Source: Thalassia testudinum
Taxonomy: Eukaryota > Streptophyta > Magnoliopsida > Alismatales > Hydrocharitaceae
NCBI GenBank assembly: GCA_037157565.1
Contig: JAZHRO010000063.1
Location: 8,972,001-9,036,000 of the forward strand
Reading direction: 5' to 3'
DNA length: 64,000 nucleotides
Below, in pieces: positions 23,637-36,563 of this stretch (its first letter is position 1; each line of letters begins with the position of its first letter). A program made the translations under genes and the position numbers. Under the pieces are notes generated by a model that was not told where the DNA came from, made no database searches, and saw only the letters and a program-made list of their open reading frames with translations.

Positions 23637-25568
23637 CCACGCCGATTCCTCGCGCCTCTCCCCTCGCCAACACGTTTATAAGGAGCGGCAGGGTCTGCCG
23701 TCTTCTTCAAGCCTACTTCTGGCCAAGAATACCCTCCTTTTTTGTCTCCTCTCTCTCCGATCAGAGTGCCCTAAGCTTCTGACGGCCCTTTCCTCCTCCT
23801 TCCGTCACTCTACTGCCACACCTGCAGCAGAGCCCACTCTGCCACATCTTCCCACGTTAGGCTGCACCAGCTGACGCTTTCCTAACCTCTTCTTCGCCGC
23901 CATTACCCACCTCTAGGCTCCATCTATGGTGCTGATAGGTACGAGTCACGTGCCATCTCCATCCCTCTTCGTCAATTAGATTGGTAAGAACTTTTCTCTC
24001 TCTCTCCCTATTATTTCCCCCTTCCTAATTTTCACTTTTAACCCCCCGACCATCACCGTCCATCGCCATCTTCCTCACCTTCGGCCACCATCTCCGGTGA
24101 GATCGCCCCATTACCACAAACCCTTCCACCCCTCGCCGACAAGCTCAGAAGCTCCACCATCACTCCCTGATCAATTTCCCCACCTCCATTGACCGCCAGT
24201 ACCTCTCCAGACCGCCTCTCGAACACACCCATTCGCAAGCACGCAGAGTGCCCTAGGCGCACGGCCGCAGGCACTCTCGCGTCTCGTCGACCACCGCAGC
24301 ACACATGCCGCACTCTGGCGAACCTTTCTGGAACTTTTTGACATGGCCGCGAGGCCATGTGCGTGTTTTAGGTGTCACCTTCTTCACCGCCATTAATGCG
24401 CAGTAGGAGCTCCTCTGCAGACAGCCCCAGGTCTCCTCAGCCCCAGGCGCAGGTTCCAGGTGACGCGGAAAGGCTTCACGCTCACGCCCAAGTTCATGGT
24501 TGGCGTTGCAAGGCCTGCAGCTGCCCCAATTGCGCGAAGCCTTCTCTGCAGGCACCCGAAATCGAAGGTGGTACTTTAGTCCCACCTTATAAGTGTGTGG
24601 CGTCTCGCCCACACTTAAATTGATTTTGTGCTTTTGGCTTATCACCTCCGAAAGCACACGGGGTGAGGTCCCTCACCTATTCACCCACCTCATCCGTGGC
24701 ACTACCCACGCGGATCTGGTGACTCGACCCGACACTTCTGTGCACTCCTCACGCACCACCCAGACCGGTGTGCCTGGACCCAGGCACGCGACCCAACCCG
24801 ATTACCCGACTCTAGGAGAGCTTCCTAAAGAGAGATCCAGAGAAAGAGAGACGCGGGGAAAGGGGTAGGGGGTAGGTTTTGCTCTAATGTATGTGTGTGC
24901 ACGTAGGAAGGAAGGAAGGAGAAGAAGCAGCGGCTGAGACTTAGCCGCACGGAAGGAAGAAAGGGAAGAAGAAGGAAGAAGCAGGAGAAAGGAAGGAAAG
25001 AAGCTGAAAACAAAGAAGAAGAGCTGCACTGTAGCGACCGAGTGGTTAAGCCATCTGAGCGTCGAATCAGACGTTGGTGAAAGAGGAGAGTCAGTAGCAA
25101 GCAGAGCAGAAAGAAGAAGAAGAAGAGGAAATGCCAAAGCAGAAGAAAGAAGAAGAAAGGAGAAGAACTCGGCAGGAAGCAGAAGCCTCTGCAGCCGTAG
25201 AGAAGAAAAGAAGAAGAAGTGGAAGGCAGAAGCCTCTGAAGAAGGCAGGCTGAAGAAGAAGAAAGGCGAAGACAGAAAAAGAAAAGATAGAAAAGAGAAG
25301 AAGAAGACGCAGAGAAGAAAGGAAGAAGAGAAGGAAGAGAAGAAGAAAAAGCCAAATCTCTATCTCTCTCTCTCTCTCTTTCCCATTTGGCTTATATTTT
25401 TGTAAAACATCATACTGTGAATTTATATGTTTCTAGAACTATAGTTTGCTCCCTGAGTTCAACCTCGGGAATCTTTCTATTCCGAGTAATAAATCATATT
25501 AGACTGGTAACCATTTTTGTCATATACTTCAGCAACTGTAATTACCATAGCGACAAAGACATACACCA
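23637..25568 (+). repeat. A 5' LTR, second part
   Basis: It continues from 10117 after B and its TSD, ending ATACACCA. It has TATAAGG (23677-23683) and a putative intron from 23939 (GATAG|GTACG) to 24371 (GTGTTTTAG), 433 bases as in the 3' LTR. The second donor, near 24590, is damaged (AT for GT) compared with 35616. AATAAA is at 25488-25493. Confidence 0.85.
24900..25380 (+). repeat. Purine-rich GAA tract and CT microsatellite in A 5' LTR
   Basis: A GAAGAA-rich tract of about 430 bp, sense to the element RNA, is followed by a (CT)n run at 25360-25380 bounded by AGCCAAAT and ATTTGGCT, an 8-bp inverted repeat. It gives rise to several artefactual ORFs. The 3' LTR copy is 35935-36370, with the inverted repeat decayed. 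Confidence 0.8.
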
Positions 25569-25573
25569 GTTTT

Positions 25574-25591
25574 TGGCACCGTTGCCAGGGA
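25574..25591 (+). promoter_or_regulatory. tRNA-Asp primer binding site of A
   Basis: TGGCACCGTTGCCAGGGA, 16 of 18 bases as in B, starts five bases after the LTR end. Confidence 0.85.
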
Positions 25592-25669
25592 GCAACGGCT
25601 ATTCTAGAAGCTATTAATTCATAAATTTTTGACTTTCTATTGACTAATTTCTTCTCTTTTGTTGTGTAG

Positions 25670-25724
25670 GCATAGGAAATCAAGAGGAAAACAAGTAGCA
25701 GCACAACAACCACACCAAGGATAG
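25670..25724 (+). other. Micro-exon-like unit after A primer site
   Basis: TTTTGTTGTGTAG ends at 25669, 78 bases past the primer site. After 55 bases comes ATAG|GTAATTTTC at 25725. The unit parallels those of B, C and D. Confidence 0.5.
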
Positions 25725-26261
25725 GTAATTTTCTATCCTCTCATTTAAACCCCTAAATTCTCAAGAGGAAGAAAAAGAAACAGAAAGCTATCTAGGAATA
25801 ACCTGTCTTCTATACTTAGTAAACCACAAGAGTTGCCTGTTTTTCAGTTTCAACATATTCTATCTATACATCCATTAAAGGTATTTAGGGCTAAAACCTT
25901 CTTGCTTGAGCCTTAATTACCCAATCAAAAGGCAACTAATTGGACCAAGTAGAGACAATATAAGCTCCAAAGCTAGGGTTTTAGAGACACACTCTTCTAA
26001 GCAAGAAAGGAAAATCCCAAAGGATGTGTGCCCAAGCCATTGTCTGAAAACACTATTCAGAGAAACCCTAACCAATTTGCTCTTTAAAAAAACATGAACC
26101 CTAAAAAAAAAAAAAAACGCAAGGCCTAATAAGCTCTCTAAGGAACTAATAGGTGAAGTTGATCCCTTGGGTTGACCAACCTTGAACTTAGGTCACTCAT
26201 TGCACTTAAAAGGATAAAGTTCAAGTGAAAACCCTAAGCACTTTGATCCTAACTAAAAGTG

Positions 26262-26497
26262 GTAGACTTAAGAGGTAAAGGTCCCCATTCTAGTCTACCT
26301 GGAATCTCAGTGACAGGAGAGGTCGGGTGGGGGAAACCCTGTAACTCGTGGGGACGCTCTACCGTGTAGGGGTCTTCGCGGGACTCACCCTCTCTGGCTG
26401 CCCAGGTAATTCTCAGGTGGACGACTTTCTAATCAAGGGGTCCATCCGCCCCGAACCTCTATAGTCACCCAAAATTCTGGGTGTCTTGATTGGGCCA
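26262..26497 (+). promoter_or_regulatory. Conserved leader block of A
   Basis: It runs from GTAGACTTAAGAGG to TGGGTGTCTTGATTGGG and is near-identical in order to B and D. It includes the abutting acceptor/donor-like GGCTGCCCAG|GTAATTC. It ends about 30 bases before the gag ATG. Confidence 0.7.
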
Positions 26498-26529
26498 GTA
26501 CCTGCTAAATGCATCCTCTCCATCAGTGT

Positions 26530-29500
26530 ATGTTTGGTAGGAGGTCCTTGAAACCTCCTTTAGAAATTCACTCTCCTCGAGGCCGAGCCTCGGTTCTGTT
26601 GCGTGTGCAACCAACACTCCACATAGACCTCTCCTCCGATTCTGAACCCAACTCACCTTCTTCTTCCACAATGGCTCAGCCAATTGAGGAAGAGAACAAT
26701 CTGTAGCACCAGCTCCAGCGACTCAATGACCTCTTCCAGAACTTCATGCACCCACCGCAGCGTCCCATTATGTGGGATCACTACAATCCTGTTGCGGTGG
26801 CTATTGAACCTCGAGTCAAAATCCTGACAGGAGGACCTGATTCTGAATTGAAGCCCAACATGATTCATGCTATTCGTAAATTCCATGGGTTTAATTCTGA
26901 AGATCCTTTCCATCACATCAAACAGCTAAAGCATCTGGCCCAGACTTTTGGGTCAGATGCACAAAATCGGGATATTCTCCTTATGAAGATGTTCTCTTTC
27001 TCCCTTATGGACAAGGCCGCTGATTGGTATCAAACTCAGACCCGGTCGATCAACAATTGGGAGGAACTTCAGTCTGAGTTCCTGAAGAAGTTCTTCCCCG
27101 TTGGTCGGACAAATTCCTTGAGCCATCAGATTACCCATTTCACGCAGTAAATGGGAGAACCTCTTCATGAGGCATGGGATCGTTTTCAGGGTCTCATGAG
27201 GAAGTGCCCCCATCACGGAGTTCCTAAATGGAAACAAGTCCAATCTTTTTACCAGGGACTCCGTGAGGATATTAGGTTGTTCGTCAATGCAACTTGCGGA
27301 GGTAATATCATGGGTCAACATGAGGTCACCGTGTGGGAGATTCTCAAAATATGTGCGAGAACTCCATCAATAATGACTCCATGGGATTATTCGATAGGAC
27401 GAATACCTGCGCAACGATGAACATTAAGGGAGCACACGAGACACAGGACTTGTCCGCATCAGTCGATCTGGAATTAATGGCCAGTCAATTGGACAAGGTC
27501 TCTATCATTGAGAAGAAGGTGGATGAGCTGACTCAGCACTTGCAGCGAGCCACCTCTGCGTAGAATTCATTTGCACAACCTCCTTCTGCACGGGAGACTG
27601 TGCAAAAGATTTTCCACCGACCTTCTCTTGCGGTGGACTCAAATCCATCCCCATCTGACTCTAGGATCGGAGGAACCTCCTATCCTTTCTATTCCTATCG
27701 GGGGAACCCTACTCCCCCATTCTCTGACTTCTCTGAGGTTCCTCAGACCTGCAAGGACCTCAATGCCATCCAGAATGACCCATTTTCCAATACCTACAAT
27801 CCTGGATGGCGAAACCATCCCAACTTCCAGTGGGCGGGAAATTCCCAAACTCAAAGACCACCCTTTCAGCCCTGTCCACAAGCACCTCGTCCTTACCAGT
27901 CGCCTCAGCCATGGCCCAACCCTACTTATTCATCCAGGCCAAACCAAGATCAAATGTCCCTCATCCTTCAGACTCTGGTTGACATTCAGAGAATGAATGC
28001 GGCTATTCAAAAGCAACACAAGGACAAAATCACAGAGGTCCAAAACCAACTGGTCCAGTTGGCGAATTCTTGCCAACTAGTCACACTTCCCTCTCAGCCT
28101 CTTCCTAACCCTAATAACGTGCTGACCCAGCGGCACGTTATGAACCCAAACCCGGGCCATGCACACATTGTTTATCAGGCCCCCTCTGTTCCTTCACCTG
28201 ACGAGATGGAGGCCTCAACTTCCTATGCGAGTTATCAGCAGCAACCCATCCTATCAACCCCTAACCAAAACCAGGCAAGACTGAATTCTGTAACCACCCG
28301 TAGTGGTAAGGAGACCCAAGATCCACCTTATCCAGACCACTCCAAGCCTGGTAGTGACCCAAACCCTAGGACAATAATCCAGGACGTTCCTCTCCCTATC
28401 CCAGTTCAAAGACCTGGACCTATCCTAGAGGAACCAACCAAGGTTCCATTTCTCGAGGCCTTGACCAAGGGAAGAAGGACAACAAAACCCGTGGCTCATG
28501 AGGAGGACTTGGTCAAGCTCTTTGAACAGGTCTAAATAAACATCCCCTTGATGGATGCGATTCGCCACGTATCGGCTTACGCACGATTCTTGAAGAATGT
28601 GTGTACACCTCAGCGTAAGCCGCGAACCAAGAGTGGGACTCCAATTGTACTATCAGAGCAAGCCAGCTCTGTAATCTTGAGCAGACTCCCACCCAAGGCA
28701 AAAGACCCAGGCACTCCCCTAATTTCATGCAAGATTGGTTAAACCCAGTTCGACAGAGCATTACTAGACTTAGGTGCTTCCATAAACTTGATACCCACAT
28801 CCTTACTCAACCACTTAGAAGAATCTGAGCAAAAATCGACTGAGGTGACACTACAGTTAGTAGATCGATCTATTAAGTCACCAAATGGGATTGTTGAGGA
28901 TGTTATTGTAAGGGTGCAGGATTTCTATTTCCCTGTAGACTTTATAGTCTTAGAAATAGATGCACCTAAAAACCCTAGGGATACACCGATCATTCTAGGG
29001 AGACCCTTTTTGGCCACTGCTAGGGCCAACATCAGTTGTGAGGAGGGCCAGATAGAACTAAAATTTGGGAACCAGACTCTCAAAATTGATATCTTTAAAG
29101 CCCAACAAGGAATCAATTGCGGTGTCATTGAGCAAATCTATGATATTAGAGCTTTGGTTGATGAACCACAATTTGAGGATAACCTGATTTTACCTCATCA
29201 ACCACAAGAGGATTTTGAACAGCAATTAGAGGAGTCAGACCCTGATTCAGACAAACCCATAACTCCTATCCTTGAACCTCACAATCATCGTGAACCACCC
29301 GCTGCTGCTGATAACCCCATCCTCGAACTTAAACCTCTTCCTGACCATTTGAAAGACATATTCTTGGGTTCTAATCAGACCTTTCTTGTGATTATAAACT
29401 CTAAGCTTACTCCTGATCAGGAATCCCGTCTGATTGCTGTTCTCCAGCAACATCGCAGAGCCATTGGTTGGACTCTCGATGACTTGACTGGAATAAGTCC

Positions 29501-32192
29501 CTCTTTTGGCACCCACCGTATCTATTCTGAAGAGGATGCACAACCTTCCTGTGAAATGCAGGGACGCTTGAATCCCAATCTGTAGGAGGTCGTGGAAAAG
29601 TAGATCATTAAGTGGTTAGATGCAGGAATCATCTACCCAATCTTCGACAGTCGTTGGGTGAGCCCAATCCAGGTTGTGCCTAAAAAGGCAGGGCTCACTA
29701 CCATTACGACTGAAATCGGAGAAGTCATTCCTACCCGAATAGCCAACTCGTGGAGAGTTTGCATAGATTACCGAAGACTTAATTCCTCCATGAAGAATGA
29801 TCATTTCCTACTACCTTTCATTGATCAGATTCTCGAGAAATTAGCAGGAAATCGATTCTTCTGCTTTCTTGATGGGTACTCCGGTTATAACCAAGTAGCT
29901 ATTCATCCAGAGGACCAAGAGAAGACCACATTCACCTGCCCCTTCAAGACATACGCGTTCCGAAGGATGCCGTTCGATCTCTGCAATGCACCCGCGACTT
30001 TTCAGCGGTGCATGCTTGCCATATTCTCAGATATGGTAGGTGATTATCTGGAAGTCTTCATGGATGACTTCTCAATTTTCGGGGCATCATTTGATGATTG
30101 CCTCCAACACTTGGTTCACATACTCAGGCTTTGCATCGACATAAATCTGGTTCTTTCCTGGGAAAAGAGCCACTTTATGGTGCTTGATGGGATCGTCCTA
30201 GGTCATCTAATTTCTGAAAAGGGCATCCAAGTGGATCGAGCCAAGGTTGATCTAATTTCTCGACTTCCTATGCCTAGCTCAATCAGGGACATCCGTTCTT
30301 TTCTGGGGCACATTGGTTTCTCGAAAATCACGTGCCCCCCACTACTCTTCTCTCCAAGGATGTACCCTTTGAGATCTCCAAGGAATGCACTCAAGCCTTT
30401 GAGAATCTTCGTGACCGAGTCAACCAGGCTCCGATCCTACAGTCCCCTAATTGGTCTCAACCCTTTGAGATCATGTGCGATGCATCTGATTTCACTGTAG
30501 GAGCGGTTCTGGGGCAGAAAGTTGATGGGAAACCCGTGGTCATCTACTACGCCAGCAAGACAGTTGACGAGGCTCAGCGTAACTATACAGTTACGGAGAA
30601 AGAGCTGCTAGCCATAGTATTTTCCCTCGAAAAATTCTGATCCTATCTCCTGGGTTCCCAAGCCATCATTTACTCGGATCACACGGCTGTGAGGCATCTC
30701 CTTGCCAAGAAGGATGTGAAGCCTTGATTGATCCGATGGATCTTGCTGTTGCAAGAATTCGACTTCGAGATTCGCGACAAGGCGGGAAAACAGAATGTGG
30801 TAGCTAACCACTTGTCTCGCCTTCCTTCTGAAATCATCAACCCTTCTGGACCCATCACGGAGCATTTTCCTGATGAGCACCTACTGACTATTGGTACTAG
30901 GCTTCCATGGTTTGCTGATATAGTGAACTACTTGGCATCTCATTAGATCCCATCTGATTGGCCGAAGGCCAAGAAGGACAAATTGCGCTCTTATGCCAAG
31001 TACTACATTTGGGAATACCCGTACCTCTTTCCCATAGGTGCTGACCAAATCATCCGGCGATGTGTCCCGGAGGGTGAAATCATTGATATTCTCTCCTTCT
31101 TCCATGACCAGGCATGTGGTGGCCACTTCTCTGGGCACAAAACTGCATCTAAAATCCTCCAGTGTGGGTTTTACTAGCCCACCATCTTCAAAGATGCATA
31201 CAATCACTGTAAGGCATGCAGTCGTTGCCAAACTTTGGGCAATATGAGCCATCACGACATGATGCCTTTGCAGCCGATTCTTGTATGCAAAATCTTCGAC
31301 ATTTGGGGGATTGATTTTATGGGCCCCTTCCCTATTTCGGATGGCTTCGAGTACATTCTGCTGACTGTGGACTGTGTCCAAATGGATCGTAGCCATTCTG
31401 ACCTGAACCTGTGATCACAAAATCGTTATCAAATTCATTCATCAGAATATCTTCTCACGGTTCGGGATTCCTCGTGCAATCATTTCTGATGGAGGGACCC
31501 ATTTCACGAATGCTCAGTTCAGGTCACTGATGACAAAAATGGGGTGTCTCACCGAATCTCCACTCCTTACCACCCCCAGACTAATGGTCTAGCTGAGCTT
31601 TCAAATCGGGAGATCAAGAAAATCCGGCAGGTCACTGTCCGACCTGACAGGATAGATTGGTTGTCCCGACTTCCGGAAGCTTTGTGAGCTTATAGGACTG
31701 CCCACAAGACCCAATTAGGCATGTCTCCTTTTAGACTGGTGTACGGGAAGGAGTGTCACCTTCCCGTCGAACTGGAGCACAAAGCCTATTGGGCAGTACG
31801 GAGTTGCAATTTAGATCTTTCTAAGGCTGGAACCCACAGAAAGCTTCAGATAAGAGAGATCGATGAATTACGCCTCGATGCGTATGAGAACTCGCGAATC
31901 TACAAAGAGCTGGTTAAAGCCTTCCATGACAAGCACATATCTAGAAAGATCTTTCATCCTGGTCAGAAGGTCCTACTCTTCGATGCTCGACTCAAACTCT
32001 TCCCTGGGAAATTGCGATCCAAGTGGGTCGGACCTTATCTTGTCCGATAAGTTTTTGGAAATGGAGCCGTCGAAATCAGTCCGCTCAGCCATGATTCCGA
32101 ACCTTTCATTGTGAACGGCTAGAGACTCAAACCGTTCATCGATGTAACCTCTACAGATTCGGCTAAGTCATCATTTATCCTCCATTTTCCCT
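26530..32192 (+). pseudogene. Decayed gag-pol polyprotein of element A
   Basis: Homologous to B's polyprotein throughout. The gag start MFGRRSLKPP is at 26530 and the gag domain at about 26746-27420. Protease DLGAS is near 28768, RT at 29600-30300 with FMDD near 30060, RNase H at about 30450-30830, and integrase at about 31000-32050. Stops interrupt it at 26704, 27148, 27561, 28533, 28740, 29583, 29601, 30638, 30726, 30944, 31174 and 32048, among others. There are frameshifts near 27345 and 30325; the latter includes loss of about eight codons from RT. Most stops are CAG/CAA/CGA/TGG in B. It cannot encode a functional product. Confidence 0.9.
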
Positions 32193-32234
32193 GAGCATAT
32201 TGCGCCCAGCCGATGGCGTAAAACTCAGCGCTCA

Positions 32235-32250
32235 ACGGGAGGCAGCTCGT
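32235..32250 (+). other. 3' hairpin of A, decayed
   Basis: ACGGGAGGCAGCTCGT corresponds to B's hairpin but two changes break the 3' arm. The preceding AGCGCT box is kept. Confidence 0.6.
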
Positions 32251-32448
32251 CATTCTCTTTTGAAAAACCTGAAACCTTGCTTGATACCTCTTTTGCACTT
32301 AAGGTTCATCCTTTAGGACAGCCGACTCCACCTTAGGTGCTTGCATCTGAGATTAGAAATCGTCCGTAACAGCCACCCTGACCCATCCACTCACCAAAAC
32401 ACCTGTACTAATGCATGAACTAATCCAAATAAAAACCCTCCTAATTTA

Positions 32449-32490
32449 CAATGAGGACATTGCAAATCTTAGTCATGGAGGTATGAAAGC
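32449..32490 (+). promoter_or_regulatory. CAATG hairpin and upstream polypurine-like tract of A
   Basis: CAATG-AGGA-CATTG (32449-32462) is followed by AGTCATGGAGGTATGAAAG, a weakened copy of the polypurine tract at 33761-33773. Confidence 0.65.
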
Positions 32491-33177
32491 GCAAAGAAAA
32501 GGTTTTAAACAAAGAAATTCACATATACCAAAAATACCACAAAAAATTTAAAAATACCATAAAAAAAATTTAAAAAGAATAATAAAATGAGAGGAGGAAA
32601 GAAATTTTTGTGGAGGAGGAGAAAAAGAACAAAATGACAAAAAGGAGCACAAAATGAAAGAAAAGAGATAGTCATTAGTAAGAAGTTAAGGAATTAACCT
32701 AAGTTCTAGACCACATTCAGAAAAAGAAATGGAAAGTGCACAGTAAGATTAGCAAGAACGCAAACCTTAGGCATTCTTGGATAGACTCTTAGTACCCATT
32801 AAGATCTAGATATTCCTCAAAGAGGTTGAGGAGAATGAAAAGCTTAAGTATCAAGTCCAAGGCTTAGGGAGTATTCGGCCTCGTTAACTAACTTTTGGTT
32901 TGTAGGACTCAGTAACCTAAGCACCCAAATTTACACACAAAGTCTGGTTCAGTAAGCATAAATATCAAAATCACGCAGAAGCATTGAAAAATTTCTGAAA
33001 ATGTCACCTAGAGTAGGTGCGGCCGATCAACACAAGTTGATTTGGATGAGTTCCCAGCGCGGAGAGGTGGGAAAATCCCCTCGAAGATGCGTAACAAAAT
33101 ATCATCTCATCGATGCTTGTCTCTTAGGATATTTACATATCCTACTGGGGGCATGTAAGCACTCTGCTGGTTCAGAT

Positions 33178-33335
33178 TCCATGGATGGCATTATCACGAA
33201 GTGTCAATTGCCAGGGTCTGAATTCGGCCACGGAACACCATGGACGGGATTATCGCGAAATCTCGAAAGCCAGGGTTCTGGGGGTTACCATGAGCGGTGC
33301 TATCTCGAAGCATCGACTGCCAAGGACCCTTGAGG
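33178..33335 (+). repeat. Tandem ~50-59 bp repeats in A 3' region
   Basis: Three diverged units with the CCATGG core and TCTCGAAAGCC, the same array as B and D but in plus orientation. Confidence 0.75.
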
Positions 33336-33760
33336 ATTGATGATGGGGACAAGGAATCTGATGCAGATCGTGTTGAGAAGCCAATCCGAAGCTAGAATTA
33401 AAAAGAAAAAGAGAGAGAAAGCTCTCCAAATAAATAAATCTTCTACCTCTCTCTCTTATAAAATGCACTGCGAGCTGAACCAAGGCTAAAATTATCTCAA
33501 GCACGGATGCTTTAACCACGAAGTCCCATAAACCTTAGGATAGTTCCTATGGGGCTTAAAAACCTTTGCTAAGGACTGAGGCTAGAAGCTAGACAGATCT
33601 AGATCTTGGTTGGTACTAGAGTACCTTTTAGGCCTATGGTTGGCATTTTGACCTAATCAAGTTTACAAAAGAGAAAGCACTTATCTAAACTCAATAAGAA
33701 ATTCATGGTCTAGAACAAGGGTTGAAACATTAAAATTTTACTAAGGGACTAGCAAAAGCT

Positions 33761-33773
33761 AGGCATGGGGGTA
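33761..33773 (+). promoter_or_regulatory. Polypurine tract of A
   Basis: AGGCATGGGGGTA lies directly before the 3' LTR. Confidence 0.85.
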
Positions 33774-36558
33774 TGATGAGAGCCTCATCATGAACCCTAA
33801 CTAGCACAATTTAATCTAAATAAGTGTGAAGAAGCTCCTACAAAGCCTAAAGAGAAGCTTAACTCAGCGAATTCTGAATTAAAGAGTAAGACAAATCATA
33901 AGGGGTAAAACTACAATTTTACCAATGCAATACGCAAATAGGGCAATTAAGGGTCTATACACAGGTCAAATAAGCTTAATAAGAAAGAAAGTTTGATGAT
34001 CTGATCTAAAAAGGGTTATAGCAACTTTTGGGAATTAAATGACATCTTGTAACCCTAAAATAAACCTGCTTTAATTCATGAGGTTCGAGGTAGGATAAAA
34101 ATCAACTAAACCCTCTAAAAATCATAGAAAAATATTCCCTAGGGTCTAGAACCTTCAATTTGGCCTTTTCAACCTATTTTGACCTAAATTGAGAACCATG
34201 CACAATTTATCACTTAATTTGGGTTTTTATGCAAATTGACTGGTCAAACATGGTCAAACCTAAAATTAAAATTCACCATTAAGTTCCTTAAGTTCAAATG
34301 AGGCTGGTACAAAAATTTGGGCCTTAGAGAAGACCATCTTGACTGACTTTACAAATTGGTCCTCCTGAATTACTTTTTGACACTTATCTTTTGAAACCCT
34401 TTCAATTATACCCCTATATTTTTCGTTGTTCTTTGCAGAACGGTCCTCCTTGCCATTTCTGCGCGGTTTCATACCTCCGACGACCTTGCACGGAGGATGG
34501 TGCCGCGCAGGGCATGGCAACCGTTCTCAGGAACGAACGGGGGGTTCCCTATGTCGTTCTCTGTCGCAGGGACCCACCCCTGCCACCTACGGCTGCCCAT
34601 GCCTCTTGTGCGAACACACGAAAGGCATGGGTGTCCATTTCTGGCCATGCTCCAGTGAGATCTCCACGCCGAGTCCTCGCGCCTCTCCCCTCGCCAACGC
34701 CTTTATAAGGAGTGGCAGGGTCTGCCATCTCCTTCAAGCCTACTTCTGGCCGAGAATACCCTCCTTTTTTGTCTCCTCTCTCTCCGGTCAGAGTGCCCTA
34801 AGCTTCCGACGGCCCATTCCTCCTCCTTCCGTCACTCTGCTGCCACACCTGCAGTAGAGCCCACTCTGCCACATCTTCCCGCGTCAGCTGCACCAGCTGA
34901 CGCTTTCCTGACCTCTTCTTCGTCGCCGTTACCCACCTCTAGGCTCCTTCGTCTACGGCGCCGGCAGGTATGAGTCATGCGCCATCTCCGTCCCTCTTCG
35001 TCAATTAGGTCGATAAGAACTTTTCTCTCTCTCCCTGTTAATTCCCCCTTCCTAATTTTCACTTTTAACCCCCCGACCATCACCATCCATCGCCATCTTC
35101 CTCACCTCCGGCCACCATCTCTGGCGAGATCGCCCCACTACCACAGACCCTTCCACCCCTTGCCGACAAGCTTAGAAGCTCCACCATCACTCCCTAATCA
35201 ATTTCCCCATCTCCATTGACCGCCAGCACCTCTCCAGACCGCCTCCCTAACACACCCATTCGCAAGCACGCAGAGTGCCCTAGGTGCATGGCCGCCGGCA
35301 CTCTCGCACCTCACTGACCACCGCACCACACACTCAGCACTCTGGCAAACCTTTCTGGAACTTTTTGATGTGGCCGCGAGGCCATGTGCGTGTTTCAGGT
35401 GTCACCCTCTTCGCCACCATTAACGTGCAGTAGGAGCTCCTCCACAGATAGCCCCAGGTCTCCTCAGCCCCAGGCGCAGGTTCCAGGTGACACAGAAAGG
35501 TGTCACCCACACGCCCAGGTTCGCGGATGGCGTTGCGAGGCCTACAGCTGCCCCAATTGTGCGGAGCCTTCTTCGCGGGCGCCCGAAATCGGAGGTGGGA
35601 CTTTAGTCCCACCTCGTAAGTGTGTGGCGTCTTGCCCACACTTAAATTGATTTTGTGCTTTCGACTTATCGCCTCTGAAATCACACAGGGTGAGGTCCCT
35701 CACCTATTCACTCGCCTAGTCCGCGGCACTACCCACGCAGATCTGGTGACCCGACCCGACACTCCTATGCACTCCTCGCGCACCACCCACGTCAGTGCGC
35801 CTGGACCCAGGCACGCGACCTGACCCGATTACCCGGCTCTGGGAGAGCTTCCTAAAGAGAGATCCAGAGAGAGAGAGACGCGAGGAAAGGGGTAGGGGGT
35901 AGGTTTTGCTCTAATGTTTGTGTGTGCACGCAGGAAGGAAGGAAGGAGAAGAAGCAATGGCTGAGACTTAGCCGCACAGATGGAAGAAAGGGAAGAAGAA
36001 GGAAGAAGCAAGAGAAAGGAAGGAAAGAAGTTGAAAACAAAGAAGAAGAGCTGCACTGTAGCGACTGAGCGGTTAAGCCGTCTGAGCGCCAAATCAAACA
36101 TCAGTGAAAGAGGAGAGTCAACAGCAAGCAGAGTAGAAAGAAGAAGAAGAAAGGAGAAGAACTCAGCAGGAAGCAGAAGCCTCTGCAGCCGTAGAGAAGA
36201 AAAGAAGAAGAAGAGGAAGGTAGAAGCCTCTAAAGAAGGCAGGCTGAAGAAGAAGAAAGGATAAGATAGAAAAAGAAAAGAAAGAAAAGAGAAGAAGAAG
36301 ACACAGAGAAGAAAGGAAGAAGAGAAGGAAGAGAAGAAGAAAAATCCAAATCTCTATCTCTCTCTCTCTTTCCCACTTGGCTTATATTTTTGTAAAGCAT
36401 CATATTGTGAATTTATATGTTTCTAGAACTATAGTTTGCTCCCTGAGTTTTACCTTGGGAATCTTTCTATTCCGAGTAATAAATCATATTAGACTGGTAA
36501 CCGTTTTTATCATATACTCCAACGACTGTAATTACCATAGCGACAAAGGCGTACACCA
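33774..36558 (+). repeat. A 3' LTR (2785 bp)
   Basis: It runs from TGATGAGAGCCTCATCA to GTACACCA. TATAAGG (34704-34710) lies 930 bases in. A putative intron runs from 34968 (GCAG|GTATGAGTC) to 35398 (GTGTTTCAG), 431 bases, and a strong second donor GTAAGTGTG lies at 35616. The purine tract is at 35935-36330. The TSD TCCGC follows. Confidence 0.9.
34704..34710 (+). promoter_or_regulatory. TATA box of A 3' LTR
   Basis: TATAAGG within CTTTATAAGGAG, 930 bases from the LTR start. The 5' LTR equivalent is 23677-23683. Confidence 0.6.
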
Positions 36559-36563
36559 TCCGC

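Larger units (their letters stand above)
9228..36558 (+). mobile_element. Athila-like Ty3/gypsy element A, decayed, hosting element B
   Basis: The TSD TCCGC is present at 9223-9227 and 36559-36563. The 5' LTR is 9228-10117 plus 23637-25568 (interrupted by B), and the 3' LTR is 33774-36558. The primer site is at 25574-25591 and the polypurine tract at 33761-33773. Internal gag-pol is a pseudogene. The two LTRs differ at roughly 8% of positions over their first 380 bases by eye, making A much older than B. A inserted into the 3' LTR of copia element F. Confidence 0.9.

Noticed and set aside
24372..24868. Possible LTR-encoded small proteins in A
   Set aside because: The frames are not preserved between the two LTRs of A and overlap the putative intron and exon 2.
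24802..25355. Overlapping Phe/Ser/Leu-rich ORFs (up to 176 codons) that look like membrane proteins
   Set aside because: They are translations of the CTT strand of a GAA microsatellite in A's LTR. The same holds for ORFs at 10334-10649, 21212-21692, 35829-36264, 46886-47369 and 54055-54616.
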